Shown here: in pieces, positions 37,421-47,109 of the stretch
Numbering within the stretch: position 1 is the first letter of the stretch
How the letters are laid out: the number at the start of each line of letters is the position of its first letter
Assembly (NCBI RefSeq): GCF_014596745.1
Contig: NZ_JABTCF010000009.1
Span: forward strand, 139,646 to 203,645
DNA: 64,000 nt
Direction of reading: 5' to 3'
Source of the DNA: Maribacter aquimaris
Lineage (GTDB): Bacteria > Bacteroidota > Bacteroidia > Flavobacteriales > Flavobacteriaceae
The notes under the pieces: generated by a model
Databases searched by the model: none
What the model was told of the DNA's origin: nothing
Seen by the model: only the letters and a program-made list of their open reading frames with translations
Program-made: the position numbers and the translations under genes

Positions 37421-37801
37421 ATGCAGACAGAAGCCGTATATTCAAGCGACCTTACCTTTAATTTGGAAATCTGGAAAAGGGAATTGAAGTTCCATTTGTC
37501 CGAATTGGATATGTTTCAAAAAAAATTGGAGGAAATTGCCGGTAGGGAAGACCATGGACAGTCCTCATTAGATTTGGAGAACTTTCAGAATAGAATCTTG
37601 ATCGAACGTGATGCCATCGGCAAGCTCTTACACCGTTGTCGTGCCAAATTGGGCAATCTACATAGCGCCGATCATTACAAAAATATTGACGGACAGGTGC
37701 AATACGAAAAACGTCCGTTATATGATGACCTAAAGCATTACATCAAATTACATTATGATTTTAAGGAAGATATCATGGAATTCTTTCTGAAGTGGTTGTA
37801 A
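37421..37801 (+). CDS. Hypothetical protein with helical/coiled-coil character
   Basis: A 126-residue cytosolic protein of no family I recognise. It is highly charged and predicted mostly helical: LTFNLEIWKRELKFHLSEL, LDMFQKKLEEIA, FQNRILIERDAIGKLLHRCRAKL, and the end DDLKHYIKLHYDFKEDIMEF. The form suggests a helical bundle dimer. The ATG at 37421 is chosen over an alternative start at 37364 because the upstream residues look non-coding. Confidence 0.65.
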   Translation: MQTEAVYSSDLTFNLEIWKRELKFHLSELDMFQKKLEEIAGREDHGQSSLDLENFQNRILIERDAIGKLLHRCRAKLGNLHSADHYKNIDGQVQYEKRPLYDDLKHYIKLHYDFKEDIMEFFLKWL

Positions 37802-37837
37802 TATTGAGTTCCACTGCAACCATCGCTATAAAAATAA

Positions 37838-37866
37838 AAAAGCCTCAACCCTACATCGAGGCTTTC
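37838..37866 (-). terminator. Terminator-like hairpin with its U-run on the minus strand
   Basis: AAGCCTC (37840-37846) pairs with GAGGCTT (37858-37864). The plus-strand tail is only TTTCC, whereas on the minus strand the arm is followed by TTTTTTATTTTTAT. It may serve the 37421 gene on the plus strand, but by tail quality it terminates minus-strand transcription, for which no gene is visible between here and 38665. Confidence 0.45.
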
Positions 37867-38062
37867 CAAATCAAAAAACCAACTTAGCACATGAACGAAT
37901 TGATTATTTAACTAAATTTTCCAATTCATAGCAATTTATTTATATAACAACCTACTTCACAAATACCCTACCCTTTTAAATAAAAAATCTTCCTTACCTA
38001 AAAAGAACAGGGACAACAAACGCGTATAAAAGGCAATATAAAACCCAAGTATTCTATTTTAA

Positions 38063-38095
38063 TTGGCGAATTTACAGGGTCTTTTTTTATCTTTA
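38063..38095 (+). promoter_or_regulatory. Putative promoter of the PNPOx-like gene
   Basis: TTG (38063-38065), then 22 bases, then TATCTTTA (38088-38095), close to the Bacteroidota -33/-7 pattern with the last G replaced by A. It lies 19 bases before the ATG. Confidence 0.35.
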
Positions 38096-38114
38096 TGATT
38101 GTAAGCACAATCCC

Positions 38115-38657
38115 ATGGAGAGCAGTTTTGACGAAATAAAATCGGAATTAAAAAATGGTGCCAAGGAAAGGAAACATCCTTTCCATTATTTCACCATTGC
38201 CACCTTGGGCGTAGACAAGTTCGCCCGCTTAAGGTTGGTGGCCCTTAGAAATGTTTCCAACGATCTGAAATTGACCTTTTTCACGGATAAACGCTCCAAA
38301 AAGGTATTACACATCAAAGAAAATCCGAGGGTCAGTCTATTATTCTATCATCCCCAGAAACTCCTTCAATTGCGTATAGAAGCCATGGCCAGTATTAATT
38401 CGGATCAATTCCAAATTCGAGAAACCTGGGAAACCATAGGCAGCGAAGCCCGTAAAGACTATATCACCACCGAAGCGCCAGGGACTACGATTAGCCACCC
38501 TAGCTCTTTGGAATATTTGAAGGAAGGTGATTATTTTTCCATTGTGGATATTGAACCTTTTCGGATAGAATGCCTTAAACTCAATACTAAGGGGCACACA
38601 AAAATCAAGTTTTCCAAAAGTGACCAAGGTTGGTATAACGAATATCTCGTACCCTAG
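38115..38657 (+). CDS. Pyridoxamine 5'-phosphate oxidase-like flavoprotein
   Basis: A 180-residue FMN split-barrel protein. Seen: HYFTIATLGVDKFARLRLVALRNV, FTDKRSKKVLHIKENPRVSLLFYHPQKLLQLRIEA, which match the FMN-binding strands of PNPOx proteins (R-L-V-x-L and T-D-x-R-S-x-K). It is shorter than true PdxH and lacks its C-terminal W-x-R-x-E-P-x-x-x-R-L-x-P ending, so it is more likely a relative of unknown substrate than the B6 enzyme itself. It converges with the PLP decarboxylase gene (8-base gap), an intriguing B6 association that may be chance. Confidence 0.82.
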   Translation: MESSFDEIKSELKNGAKERKHPFHYFTIATLGVDKFARLRLVALRNVSNDLKLTFFTDKRSKKVLHIKENPRVSLLFYHPQKLLQLRIEAMASINSDQFQIRETWETIGSEARKDYITTEAPGTTISHPSSLEYLKEGDYFSIVDIEPFRIECLKLNTKGHTKIKFSKSDQGWYNEYLVP

Positions 38658-38665
38658 GGTATTTT

Positions 38666-40036
38666 TCACTCCATGGATTGCAAAATGGCAACGATATCCT
38701 CGATGCTCGTATCCGGGTTGATAAAGCAAAACCGAGCTACGGTTTCAGGCACACCTTTGGTCGTCCATTTTGTAGGGGTCACCAAGGCAAAACCATCCTC
38801 ATGATTCTTGTACGTCCATTTTCTATAATCATCGGGTGACCACCCTTTTCGTCTAAAAAGTACACAGGACAGACTAGGTTCACGGACCAGTTCCAAATCA
38901 TTATGATCTTCGATGAGTTCACCGGCCAAGTTTGCCAGTTTTATCCCCTCTTCTACAGCCCATTTGTATTTATCAGTGCCATGCATGGCCAAGGAAAACC
39001 ATAAAGGCAATCCCCGCACCCTTCGAGTCAATTGAATCTGATAATCGGCCGGGTTGAAGCCTCGGGCACCTTCATCCTTGAAAATCTCCAAATAAGAACC
39101 TTCTTGGGCATGTGCCTCTTTGGCCAATTCTGGATTTTTATAAATGACCGCACCGCAATCATATGGCGAAAAGAGCCATTTATGGGGGTCAATGGTTATA
39201 CTATCCGCTTTTTCGATACCACGGAACAAATGACTTACAGAATCGACCACCAAAGCTCCCCCGCCATAGGCGGCATCTACATGAAACCAAAGGTTTTCCT
39301 GGGAACACACCTGGGCAACACCCTCCAAATCATCGATAATACCTGCATTCGTAGTCCCACCGGTCGCCACTACGGCAAACAGTCGTTTACGTTGACCCGC
39401 ATCCAATCCAGCGATTTTCTCCTTCAACATATCCGCAGTCATAAAATCCTCGGTCTCTACCAAAAGCACATCGGCATCAATAACTTTGGCCATGGCCTTT
39501 ATTGATGAGTGGGCCCCTTCCGAGGTAATTACCAAGGCTTTTCTATTACGGTTATCAGGGTTTTTACGCCAATTCTCCCTTGCCGTTACCATGGCCGATA
39601 GATTGGCCGCCGTTCCCCCACTGGTAAAGACCCCGAAAGCCCCTTTTGGCAATCCCGTAAGGGACACCAACCATTTCATAGCTTCGTTCTCACAAAAAAT
39701 ACCCCCAGCGCCTTCCATCCAATAGGCCCCATGGATACTCGAAGCCGAGGTCACCAAATCGAACATGATCGCCGCCCTTGTGGGAGCCGCCGGAACAAAG
39801 GCCAAATGTCTGGGGTGATCGATAGGCACGGTCGCCTTGACCAATACATCCCTAAATAGACTAAAGGCATATTCACCCCCGATACCCTTGGGTGTTATGG
39901 TCTCACCAACCAATTCACGAAGCTCTTCCTCTTTTTTGGGCTTGCCTAATTCGGGTGTGGTTTTTGTAATTCGATTAATGGCGTATTTCATGACATCCAA
40001 TGTCATTTCAACCACTTCAATATCAATGTTATGCAT
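38666..40036 (-). CDS. PLP-dependent decarboxylase of the aromatic-amino-acid decarboxylase superfamily
   Basis: A 456-residue enzyme. The PLP Lys286 is in IDPHKWLFSPYDCGAVIYKNP, with HVDAAYGGGALV before it and VATGGTTNAGIIDD. The N-terminal half has HPRHLAFVPAAPTRAAIMFD and GVFTSGGTAANLSAMVTAR. It differs from the 19545 enzyme in the substrate-loop and C-terminal regions, so the two are separate subfamilies and not recent duplicates. The substrate is unknown. It lies downstream of the GT39 gene in the same direction. Confidence 0.87.
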   Translation of the reverse strand: MHNIDIEVVEMTLDVMKYAINRITKTTPELGKPKKEEELRELVGETITPKGIGGEYAFSLFRDVLVKATVPIDHPRHLAFVPAAPTRAAIMFDLVTSASSIHGAYWMEGAGGIFCENEAMKWLVSLTGLPKGAFGVFTSGGTAANLSAMVTARENWRKNPDNRNRKALVITSEGAHSSIKAMAKVIDADVLLVETEDFMTADMLKEKIAGLDAGQRKRLFAVVATGGTTNAGIIDDLEGVAQVCSQENLWFHVDAAYGGGALVVDSVSHLFRGIEKADSITIDPHKWLFSPYDCGAVIYKNPELAKEAHAQEGSYLEIFKDEGARGFNPADYQIQLTRRVRGLPLWFSLAMHGTDKYKWAVEEGIKLANLAGELIEDHNDLELVREPSLSCVLFRRKGWSPDDYRKWTYKNHEDGFALVTPTKWTTKGVPETVARFCFINPDTSIEDIVAILQSME

Positions 40037-40053
40037 TAAGTACGATTTTAAAT

Positions 40054-41460
40054 CTATTTTATTGAACGAGAATCCTTATCCCCTTCAAACGTTACTATAA
40101 ATATGGTATTCCGTTCTTTTCCAAAATCAGGAATACTATCCAGCACTCTTTTGTATTTTAACAATCCCCTTTCCAAAACGACCTCAACACCATCAAAATT
40201 CACCATTTTTGATTTGGGCAAGGAAAAATCATCCTTGGCGAATACTTCCCTTTTGGGGTCGAGCAATCTTATATTGCCTGCGTAGGTAACATCCGGGAGC
40301 ATCCACTTCTTCTCCCCATAATCTTTCTGCAACACATCGTATAAAGGTTCAAAACCAAAATGCACCGAAGACCGAATACCCAATACCTTTTCCGCTGGAG
40401 TCCGCAGTACTTGCAAACCGACGACGGTAAGAAAAATGACAAATCCGTAAGTTGACCATTTTCTGACTGAGTTGAACCCAAGAGAACGAACAAGCAACAC
40501 CATAAATGGCAACACTAATGGCAATAACCAACGCTCCTCTATTTTTTGAACGTCCATAACAACAAAAAACAGCATCAACACCGTGATCTGGGTCATGGCT
40601 AGTTTTGCAAACCAATCAAGTTTCAGCCTTTCGAATCGGACTTTCCTTAGGACGTACGCCAATGTGACCACCACTACCAAAGGAGCGATCATTCCAATCA
40701 AATTCAAAAGTAAGGAAAACAACGGACCTATAACGAATATGCCATTTTCAGATTGATTTTCTGTTTTCAGACGGATACTTTCACGAAGCTCCGTTAGAAA
40801 CCCTTCAGGACCAAAAAGCCAATACCCATGGGGAAAAAACAATACGGCTGCCACCAACAAGGTCACAACCATCTTCTTATTGAAAATAATCCGTCGTATG
40901 GAGGCATCAAAAAACAATGTTAAGCCCAAAGCGGCCAAAAAGAACACATAATTATATTTGGACATGGCACCAATGCCCACGACAAGACCAAAGAGCACAT
41001 AATTCCCCCATGTTTTTTGATAGATCAATCGTTGTACAATTAAATAGGAAGCGATTATAGCCGCACATAGCAATGAAGTATGGGATAATCTTCGAAATGT
41101 AAAATCGATGAAAACAGGAACCAAGACCAACCCCATTATGGCCAATTCCGCCTTTTTCCCATCCTTGATCATTTTACGTGCAAATTGCCACAACAAGAAT
41201 AATATACATGCAAAAATGAGCCCCCGAAACATGGAAAATGAAACCTTCTGACTACCAAACACCTGGTTTACCCCATATTGCAACCAAGTATAAAGCGGCG
41301 GTTGATCGTCATAGCCCCAACGTAACCATTGTGAATAATAGGCCTGTTCCGCATCTTCCAGTTCCAACGCAGCCTTAAAAAAGGTAATACCTGTTATCGC
41401 AAAAAAGGAAAGTAAGGAAAGAAGGTTGATCCTATGTAATGAAATCTTCCCCAACACCAT
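40054..41460 (-). CDS. GT39-type (ArnT/PMT-like) membrane glycosyltransferase
   Basis: A 468-residue polytopic membrane protein. The N-terminal segment holds the first-loop signature ELEDAEQAYYSQWLRWGYDDQPPLYTWLQYG, with the acidic pair and QPPLY motif of lipid-linked-sugar transferases such as ArnT/PMT. About ten hydrophobic segments follow, then a soluble C-terminal part from about 365. These enzymes move sugars from polyprenyl phosphates onto lipid or protein outside the inner membrane; donor and acceptor are unknown. It starts 2 bases after the bshC stop, so the two are co-transcribed. Confidence 0.85.
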   Translation of the reverse strand: MVLGKISLHRINLLSLLSFFAITGITFFKAALELEDAEQAYYSQWLRWGYDDQPPLYTWLQYGVNQVFGSQKVSFSMFRGLIFACILFLLWQFARKMIKDGKKAELAIMGLVLVPVFIDFTFRRLSHTSLLCAAIIASYLIVQRLIYQKTWGNYVLFGLVVGIGAMSKYNYVFFLAALGLTLFFDASIRRIIFNKKMVVTLLVAAVLFFPHGYWLFGPEGFLTELRESIRLKTENQSENGIFVIGPLFSLLLNLIGMIAPLVVVVTLAYVLRKVRFERLKLDWFAKLAMTQITVLMLFFVVMDVQKIEERWLLPLVLPFMVLLVRSLGFNSVRKWSTYGFVIFLTVVGLQVLRTPAEKVLGIRSSVHFGFEPLYDVLQKDYGEKKWMLPDVTYAGNIRLLDPKREVFAKDDFSLPKSKMVNFDGVEVVLERGLLKYKRVLDSIPDFGKERNTIFIVTFEGDKDSRSIK

Positions 41461-41462
41461 AT

Positions 41463-43067
41463 CTAATCAGCGGTTCGTATGGTAAACTCGAGTTTTAAGG
41501 GGTCCAATGTTTCGAACAGCATGGGTATCAACACTTCCCCATATTCAAGATACAATTCTGAGAAATTGAGATTTCTTTCCTGTAGCGATTGTCCCGGGAA
41601 CAGTTCGTTCTGTATTTGGGTCATCCGTTCAACATGGTCTTTCAATTTACGCTTTTGGGCTTTAAGCAAACGGGCCTCCAAGGCATCCAATCCCTTTAAT
41701 TGCTTTACTTCCTGGGCCTTAACCGCTCCCAAGAAAGAAGCATCGGTCTGGGAGGCAATATCATATAGGGCCTTGAATTGTTCTTTCAATAACTTCCTCT
41801 GAGGGGAAAAATCAATATTGATATTTGAGATTTCCCTGATTTTCTTATTGATGAGTTGGTTTCGTCTTAAAAAGAGATCTTTCACGGACAGATTCATATT
41901 ATCCAATTTCCGTTGTTGTTTCCCCGTTAGGACAAGTGCTGAATTCCTTGGCAATAGAATGGGGAAAGTAATCCCCACAGCCTCAAAATTGGCTTTCAAT
42001 TCGAGCCAATAGGCCAGTTCGCCCCCACCTCCGATATAGCACAGATTGGGAAGAATGATCTCTTGATATAACGGTCGGGCGATCACATTGGGTGAAAATC
42101 GTTCAGGATGGGTATTGAGTTCTTCCAATAATGCTTCCTTGCTAAACCGGATATCGGTATTATTCACTTGAAATCCATCCTTTGCCTCAACAATACGTTC
42201 CCGAATCGCATCCTTTATATAAAAATAATTGATTTCCCTGGGATTGACCTGAATATTATAAGAATCGGTAAGCTGTCTTAATTGGGAAATGGTATCGGTA
42301 ACCTTGTCAAACGAAACCCTATCGAATATATCCTTTTTGGCATAGGGAACCAATAATTTTTTCAAGCTTTTATCATCCCCATCGACAATTACAAGTCCGT
42401 ATGACCCAAAAAGCCCATTGGCGAGATACCGGGTTGCCGCTGCCAAGGTAGCATGTTCCAGATACGCCTTTTTAAAAAGATCTTTTAAGGCATCCGCATT
42501 TACGCCTCCCCCCAATTCATTGGCAAAGGTTTCGTACATCCCTTCCAAACCGTCTGTATTGAGTCGGCCTACCGCTCCGGAAGCATCCCTGTTCCACTGT
42601 ATTTTTTTATTCTTGAAATTAAAGTAATTGATTTCCTCAAAATCATGGTCCTCGGTAGCCATCCAATAAATCGGCACAAAATTAAACCTAGGATATTTCT
42701 TCTTTAAGGCTTTGGTCAGATTAATGGTCGATATTATCTTATATAGGAAATAGAGGGGGCCCGTAAATAAATTCAATTGATGGCCTGTAACAATGGTATA
42801 CGTTATGGGTTCCTTGAGTTGTATTAAATTATCCTTGGTTTCCCTGGAAATAGCAACCCCCTTATATTGTTCTTGGAGGGCATCAAAAAGTATCGCCCGA
42901 TTATCCTCCGGGTAATTGGCCAACTTTTCTTCAAGTTGCCCTTTGAAATTTTCGATATTCGGATATCGATTATAGAAAGACCTCAGGTCTTCCTTATCAT
43001 CAATATAATCGCATATTAAATCTGAAAAATATCCGGTATCCTTAAAGGGTAAACAGTCAATATCCAT
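41463..43067 (-). CDS. bshC: Bacillithiol biosynthesis cysteine-adding enzyme BshC
   Basis: A 534-residue protein. Recognised by the N-terminal order YNRYPNIENFKGQLEEKL, TYTIVTGHQLNLFTGPLYFLYKIISTINLT, FNFVPIYWMATEDHDFEEINYF and later LYQEIILPNLCYIGGGGELAYWLELK and FPILLPRNSALVL. BshC adds cysteine to glucosaminyl-malate in the last step of bacillithiol synthesis, so this organism probably uses bacillithiol as its low-molecular-weight thiol. bshA and bshB are not in the window. Confidence 0.95.
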   Translation of the reverse strand: MDIDCLPFKDTGYFSDLICDYIDDKEDLRSFYNRYPNIENFKGQLEEKLANYPEDNRAILFDALQEQYKGVAISRETKDNLIQLKEPITYTIVTGHQLNLFTGPLYFLYKIISTINLTKALKKKYPRFNFVPIYWMATEDHDFEEINYFNFKNKKIQWNRDASGAVGRLNTDGLEGMYETFANELGGGVNADALKDLFKKAYLEHATLAAATRYLANGLFGSYGLVIVDGDDKSLKKLLVPYAKKDIFDRVSFDKVTDTISQLRQLTDSYNIQVNPREINYFYIKDAIRERIVEAKDGFQVNNTDIRFSKEALLEELNTHPERFSPNVIARPLYQEIILPNLCYIGGGGELAYWLELKANFEAVGITFPILLPRNSALVLTGKQQRKLDNMNLSVKDLFLRRNQLINKKIREISNINIDFSPQRKLLKEQFKALYDIASQTDASFLGAVKAQEVKQLKGLDALEARLLKAQKRKLKDHVERMTQIQNELFPGQSLQERNLNFSELYLEYGEVLIPMLFETLDPLKLEFTIRTAD

Positions 43068-43234
43068 ATAAACATCAAAAATTGGGGTAAAGATAAAACA
43101 CTTGGATTTTCTTGTTCCTAAAAATACGTTAATTACCGCAACCCTTAATCTATAAAAGCGGGTCGATTACAGAAAGTTAACGCTATCTATTGTTTTAATT
43201 GTTAAATTGAACCATCGCAAACCCAAATCCAAAT

Positions 43235-45691
43235 ATGAGGCAACTTTCACTTCTTCTCTTAATTATCTTTACCTGCAGCCTATCGGCCCAGCATTTAAAA
43301 TCACCTTCCGAATTTTTGGGATATGAACTAGGTACGCAATTTACCAGGCACCATGAGGTTGTCGATTATTATCAATATCTGGCAGATAATGCCCCAGACC
43401 GTGTACAACTGCTGGAATATGGCAAAACCAATGAGCGAAGACCGTTGCTTTTGGCCATTGTTACTTCAGTAGAAAACATGGATAATCTGGAAAATATTCG
43501 TGAAGTGCATTTAAAAAGCACCACGGGCGAAGGCACTACTATTGACAAGGCCATTGTTTGGTTGAGTTATAATGTCCATGGCAATGAAAGTGCAAGTACT
43601 GAAGCTTCGATGCAAACCATCTTTGAATTATTAACCCATAAAAGTGCCTATTTAGAGCATACCGTTGTACTTATAGACCCTTGTATCAATCCTGATGGAC
43701 GTGATCGTTATGTAAACTGGTACAACCAATATAAGAACACCCCTAACAACATAGACCCCAATAGTAAGGAACATCATGAGGGCTGGTGGAATGGACGAAG
43801 CAACCACTATATGTTCGATTTAAATAGGGATTGGGCCTGGCTTACCCAGATTGAAAGTCAAAATCGATTAAAGGTCTACAACAAATGGCTGCCCCATGTT
43901 CATGTTGATTTTCACGAACAGGGAATAAATAGTCCCTATTATTTTGCCCCAGCCGCAGAACCTTACCACGAAGTCATCACTCCGTTTCAAAAGGAATTCC
44001 AGACCACGATCGGAAAAAACCATGCCAAGTATTTTGATGCCAATGGCTGGTTTTATTTTACAAAGGAAGTGTTTGATTTGCTTTACCCCAGCTACGGGGA
44101 CACCTACCCTATGTACAATGGCGGCATTGGCATGACCTATGAACAAGGAGGAAGCGGTAGGGCCGGTTTAGGTATCATAACCCAGATCGGGGATACGCTT
44201 ACTTTGAAGGACAGGGTCGCCCACCATATAACCACAGGTTTATCCACAGTGGAAGTTGCCGGTAAAAACGCCAAAAAATTGAATGAGGAATTCAAAAAGT
44301 TCTATACCTACAAGGATTACACCTACAAAAGTTATGTATTGAACGGAAATGCCGATAACATTGAAGCGCTGACAGAACTATTGGATAAGCACGAAATTGA
44401 ATATGGGCAAGGCAAGGCGGCGACCCTAAAAGGCTTTAGGTATGGAACCGGAAAAACGGGTAGCATGAAAATAGACCACAATAGTTTGGTTATTTCCACT
44501 GACCAGCCGAAAAGCACCTTGGTAAAGGTACTCCTTGAGCCGACTACAAAACTAAGTGATTCGGTCACCTATGATATCACGGCTTGGTCCCTGCCATATG
44601 CCTACGGACTAAAGGCATTGGCTTCCCAAAGTTTAGTCCCCAAAGCCCCTTACACAAGAAAAAAGATACCCAAGCAAACCTTGGACAAAAAGGCCTATGC
44701 CTACCTAACGGAGTGGCATAGTTTTAAAGATGCCCGGTTCTTGGCTGAATTATTGGAAAACAAGATAAAGGTCCGACATTCCTATAAACCCTTTTCCCTG
44801 GAAGGAAAGTCATATGACAGAGGGAGTTTGATCATTGCCAAGGGGGACAATAAAAACCATCCTTTGTTTTTGGAGTCATTGGGTAAAATCGCCGATAAAC
44901 ACAAAATATCATTGACCGCAGTATCCACCGGTTTTGTGGAATCTGGCAAAGATTTTGGATCGCATTACGTTCAAATGACGAAAAAACCAAAAATCGCAAT
45001 ACTCTCAGGGAAACCCACCTCAACCCTTCAGTTTGGTGAGATCTGGCACTATTTTGAACAGCAACTCCACTATCCGATTACCGTTATTGATTCGGATTAT
45101 TTGGGTCGCGTTGACCTACCCGAATACGATATTCTTATACTGCCCAATGGCCGTGGGTATAAAAATTACCTGGACGAGTACAAAATGGCCGACATAGAAA
45201 ATTGGATATCCAACGGTGGTAAACTGATTGCCATGGGAGGGGCAATAAAAGGGCTCCTTGGGGAAAATGGTTTTAACATCAAAGCCAAGGAAATCCCACA
45301 GGACTCATCCATAAACCTGCAGGTCTTTGACGAAACCGAACGGGAATCCATCAAAAAAAATATAACCGGGGCCATCTTCAAAACAAAGGTTGACAACACC
45401 CATCCTTTGGCCTTTGGGTATACCGACACCTACTTCACCTTAAAAAACGGGTCAGACGCCTATGCCTACTTAACAAACGGTTCGGTGGTCTATCTTGAAG
45501 AAAATAAAAATACGCCCGTTGCAGGTTTTGCAGGAAGCCTAGCACAACAAAAAATAGCAAACACCTTGGTGTTCGGCGTTGAACCCCATGGATCTGGACA
45601 GGTTATTTATATGGTAGACAACCCGTTGTTCAGAGGATTTTGGGAAAACGGAAAGCTCTTTTTCGCAAACGCCCTTTTTATGGTCGACTGA
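43235..45691 (+). CDS. M14 family zinc carboxypeptidase, exported
   Basis: An 818-residue protein with a signal peptide (LLLLIIFTCSLSAQ). The M14 catalytic domain has zinc ligands in NVHGNESASTEASM (His and Glu), a third His in HVHVDFHEQG, and the conserved DPCINPDGRDRYVNW and FDLNRDWAW stretches. The C-terminal third has a class I glutaminase-like fold (KIAILSGKPTSTLQFGEIW, YDILILPNGRGYKNYL, WISNGGKLIAMGGAI) common in this exported M14 subfamily. It probably acts on peptides outside the inner membrane. It converges with the GntP gene, with one base between stops. Confidence 0.9.
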   Translation: MRQLSLLLLIIFTCSLSAQHLKSPSEFLGYELGTQFTRHHEVVDYYQYLADNAPDRVQLLEYGKTNERRPLLLAIVTSVENMDNLENIREVHLKSTTGEGTTIDKAIVWLSYNVHGNESASTEASMQTIFELLTHKSAYLEHTVVLIDPCINPDGRDRYVNWYNQYKNTPNNIDPNSKEHHEGWWNGRSNHYMFDLNRDWAWLTQIESQNRLKVYNKWLPHVHVDFHEQGINSPYYFAPAAEPYHEVITPFQKEFQTTIGKNHAKYFDANGWFYFTKEVFDLLYPSYGDTYPMYNGGIGMTYEQGGSGRAGLGIITQIGDTLTLKDRVAHHITTGLSTVEVAGKNAKKLNEEFKKFYTYKDYTYKSYVLNGNADNIEALTELLDKHEIEYGQGKAATLKGFRYGTGKTGSMKIDHNSLVISTDQPKSTLVKVLLEPTTKLSDSVTYDITAWSLPYAYGLKALASQSLVPKAPYTRKKIPKQTLDKKAYAYLTEWHSFKDARFLAELLENKIKVRHSYKPFSLEGKSYDRGSLIIAKGDNKNHPLFLESLGKIADKHKISLTAVSTGFVESGKDFGSHYVQMTKKPKIAILSGKPTSTLQFGEIWHYFEQQLHYPITVIDSDYLGRVDLPEYDILILPNGRGYKNYLDEYKMADIENWISNGGKLIAMGGAIKGLLGENGFNIKAKEIPQDSSINLQVFDETERESIKKNITGAIFKTKVDNTHPLAFGYTDTYFTLKNGSDAYAYLTNGSVVYLEENKNTPVAGFAGSLAQQKIANTLVFGVEPHGSGQVIYMVDNPLFRGFWENGKLFFANALFMVD

Positions 45692-45692
45692 A

Positions 45693-47015
45693 TCAATTGA
45701 CAAAAACCGAAATGAGATAAATAACGCAAATTGCCGAAACGCCGAGAACCAATGTACCCAAGGTCAAGGTTTTATTCCCTTGTTTCACATCCATGCCTGT
45801 CAATTGGGTAAATACCCAAAAGAAACTATCATTGGCATGTGAAACTACTAAAGAACCTGCCCCTATGGCCAAAACGGTCATTGTGGTCATCATGGTACTA
45901 TCCAAGCCCAAAGCAGGCATTATCGGAGCTATGATCGATGCTGTTGTTATCAACGCCACCGTTGAGGAGCCTTGGGTGGTCTTTAAGCAAGCAGCCAATA
46001 AGAAAGGTAAAAACAGCCCGATACTCAAATCGGAGAAATTCTCGGTTATCAATTCGGCAATACCCGAGCTTTGCAACATTTTACCAAAAACACCCCCTGC
46101 TCCCGTTATCAATATTATTGGGGCCGCGGACTTCAAAGCCTCTCCAAACCATCCTGTCGCCGAGTAGACCCTCTCATCGAGTTTCTTTGGCAGCATCAAG
46201 GAAAGTGCCACCCCCAACAACAAAGCGATAACAGGGGTGCCTAAAAAGGATATGGGCGGATACAGGACGTTGGACGTCAAATGGGCATCAGGATAATCGA
46301 AAACCGATTTTAAAACGATTAAAAATATAGGAACCAGGATTGACAACAATGAAATCCACAGTTTGGGTCGGTATCCTTTTTCCTTGACATTTTCCAAAAA
46401 AATAGGAATCTTCGTTTTGGAGGCTATCTTGGTCGCAAAAAAATAACTCGGCACCAAGGCAATTGAACTGACGATGATACCCCATAGGATAACATTGCCC
46501 AAATCGGCCTTTAATATTCCAGCAGCTGCAATAGGTCCGGGAGTCGGCGGCACCATTACATGGGTAGCAAAAAGACCCAAACCCAGAGCAACGGATGTAC
46601 CTGCATATGATTTTTTAGCTCTTTGGGATAGGGCTTTGTTCAATGAATTCATCATAATAAAGGCACTATCCGCAAAAACGGGAATCGACATTAAATACCC
46701 GGTAAGCAACATCGCCAAATGAATGGATTTCTCGCCAATGACATGGATCATTTTCTCTGCAATCACCATTGCACCACCGGATTTTTCCAATACCGTTCCT
46801 ATGACAACCCCGAAAAATATAATGAGTCCAATTTTACCCATTAGTCCCCCAAAACCTTCATTGATGGCATTCAAAATGTCGGGGACCCCCATTCCTGTGA
46901 TGAATCCATAACCAATAGCTGCAATAAACAGCACAAAAAAGGGATGGATTTTCCAGCGTACAATTCCCAAAACAATGAACGCCAAAGAAAGGATCAAAGC
47001 GAAAACATACAACAT
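45693..47015 (-). CDS. GntP family permease
   Basis: A 440-residue membrane protein of the gluconate:H+ symporter family, with about 12 hydrophobic segments. Family stretches are IGYGFITGMGVPDILNAINEGFGG, IGLIIFFGVVIGTVLEKSGGA, HVMVPPTPGPIAAAGIL, and SSTVALITTASIIAPIM with GAGSLVVSHANDSFFWVFTQ near the end. Substrates of this family are gluconate or other sugar acids or hydroxyacids. No kinase or dehydratase gene is nearby to narrow it down. Confidence 0.92.
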   Translation of the reverse strand: MLYVFALILSLAFIVLGIVRWKIHPFFVLFIAAIGYGFITGMGVPDILNAINEGFGGLMGKIGLIIFFGVVIGTVLEKSGGAMVIAEKMIHVIGEKSIHLAMLLTGYLMSIPVFADSAFIMMNSLNKALSQRAKKSYAGTSVALGLGLFATHVMVPPTPGPIAAAGILKADLGNVILWGIIVSSIALVPSYFFATKIASKTKIPIFLENVKEKGYRPKLWISLLSILVPIFLIVLKSVFDYPDAHLTSNVLYPPISFLGTPVIALLLGVALSLMLPKKLDERVYSATGWFGEALKSAAPIILITGAGGVFGKMLQSSGIAELITENFSDLSIGLFLPFLLAACLKTTQGSSTVALITTASIIAPIMPALGLDSTMMTTMTVLAIGAGSLVVSHANDSFFWVFTQLTGMDVKQGNKTLTLGTLVLGVSAICVIYLISVFVN

Positions 47016-47109
47016 ACTACGGTTGGGTGTTGATTATTAGCCCCTAAAATAAGGATTAAATCACGCACACCCTAAGCCGTTGATAATTTAAAAGTAAAGG
47101 AAGATAAAC

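Larger units (their letters stand above)
37802..38114. other. AT-rich gap with a hairpin and a promoter-like element
   Basis: There is no reading frame. It holds the hairpin at 37838-37866 and, near its end, a promoter-like pair for the downstream gene. The rest is AT-rich without recognisable repeats. Confidence 0.4.
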
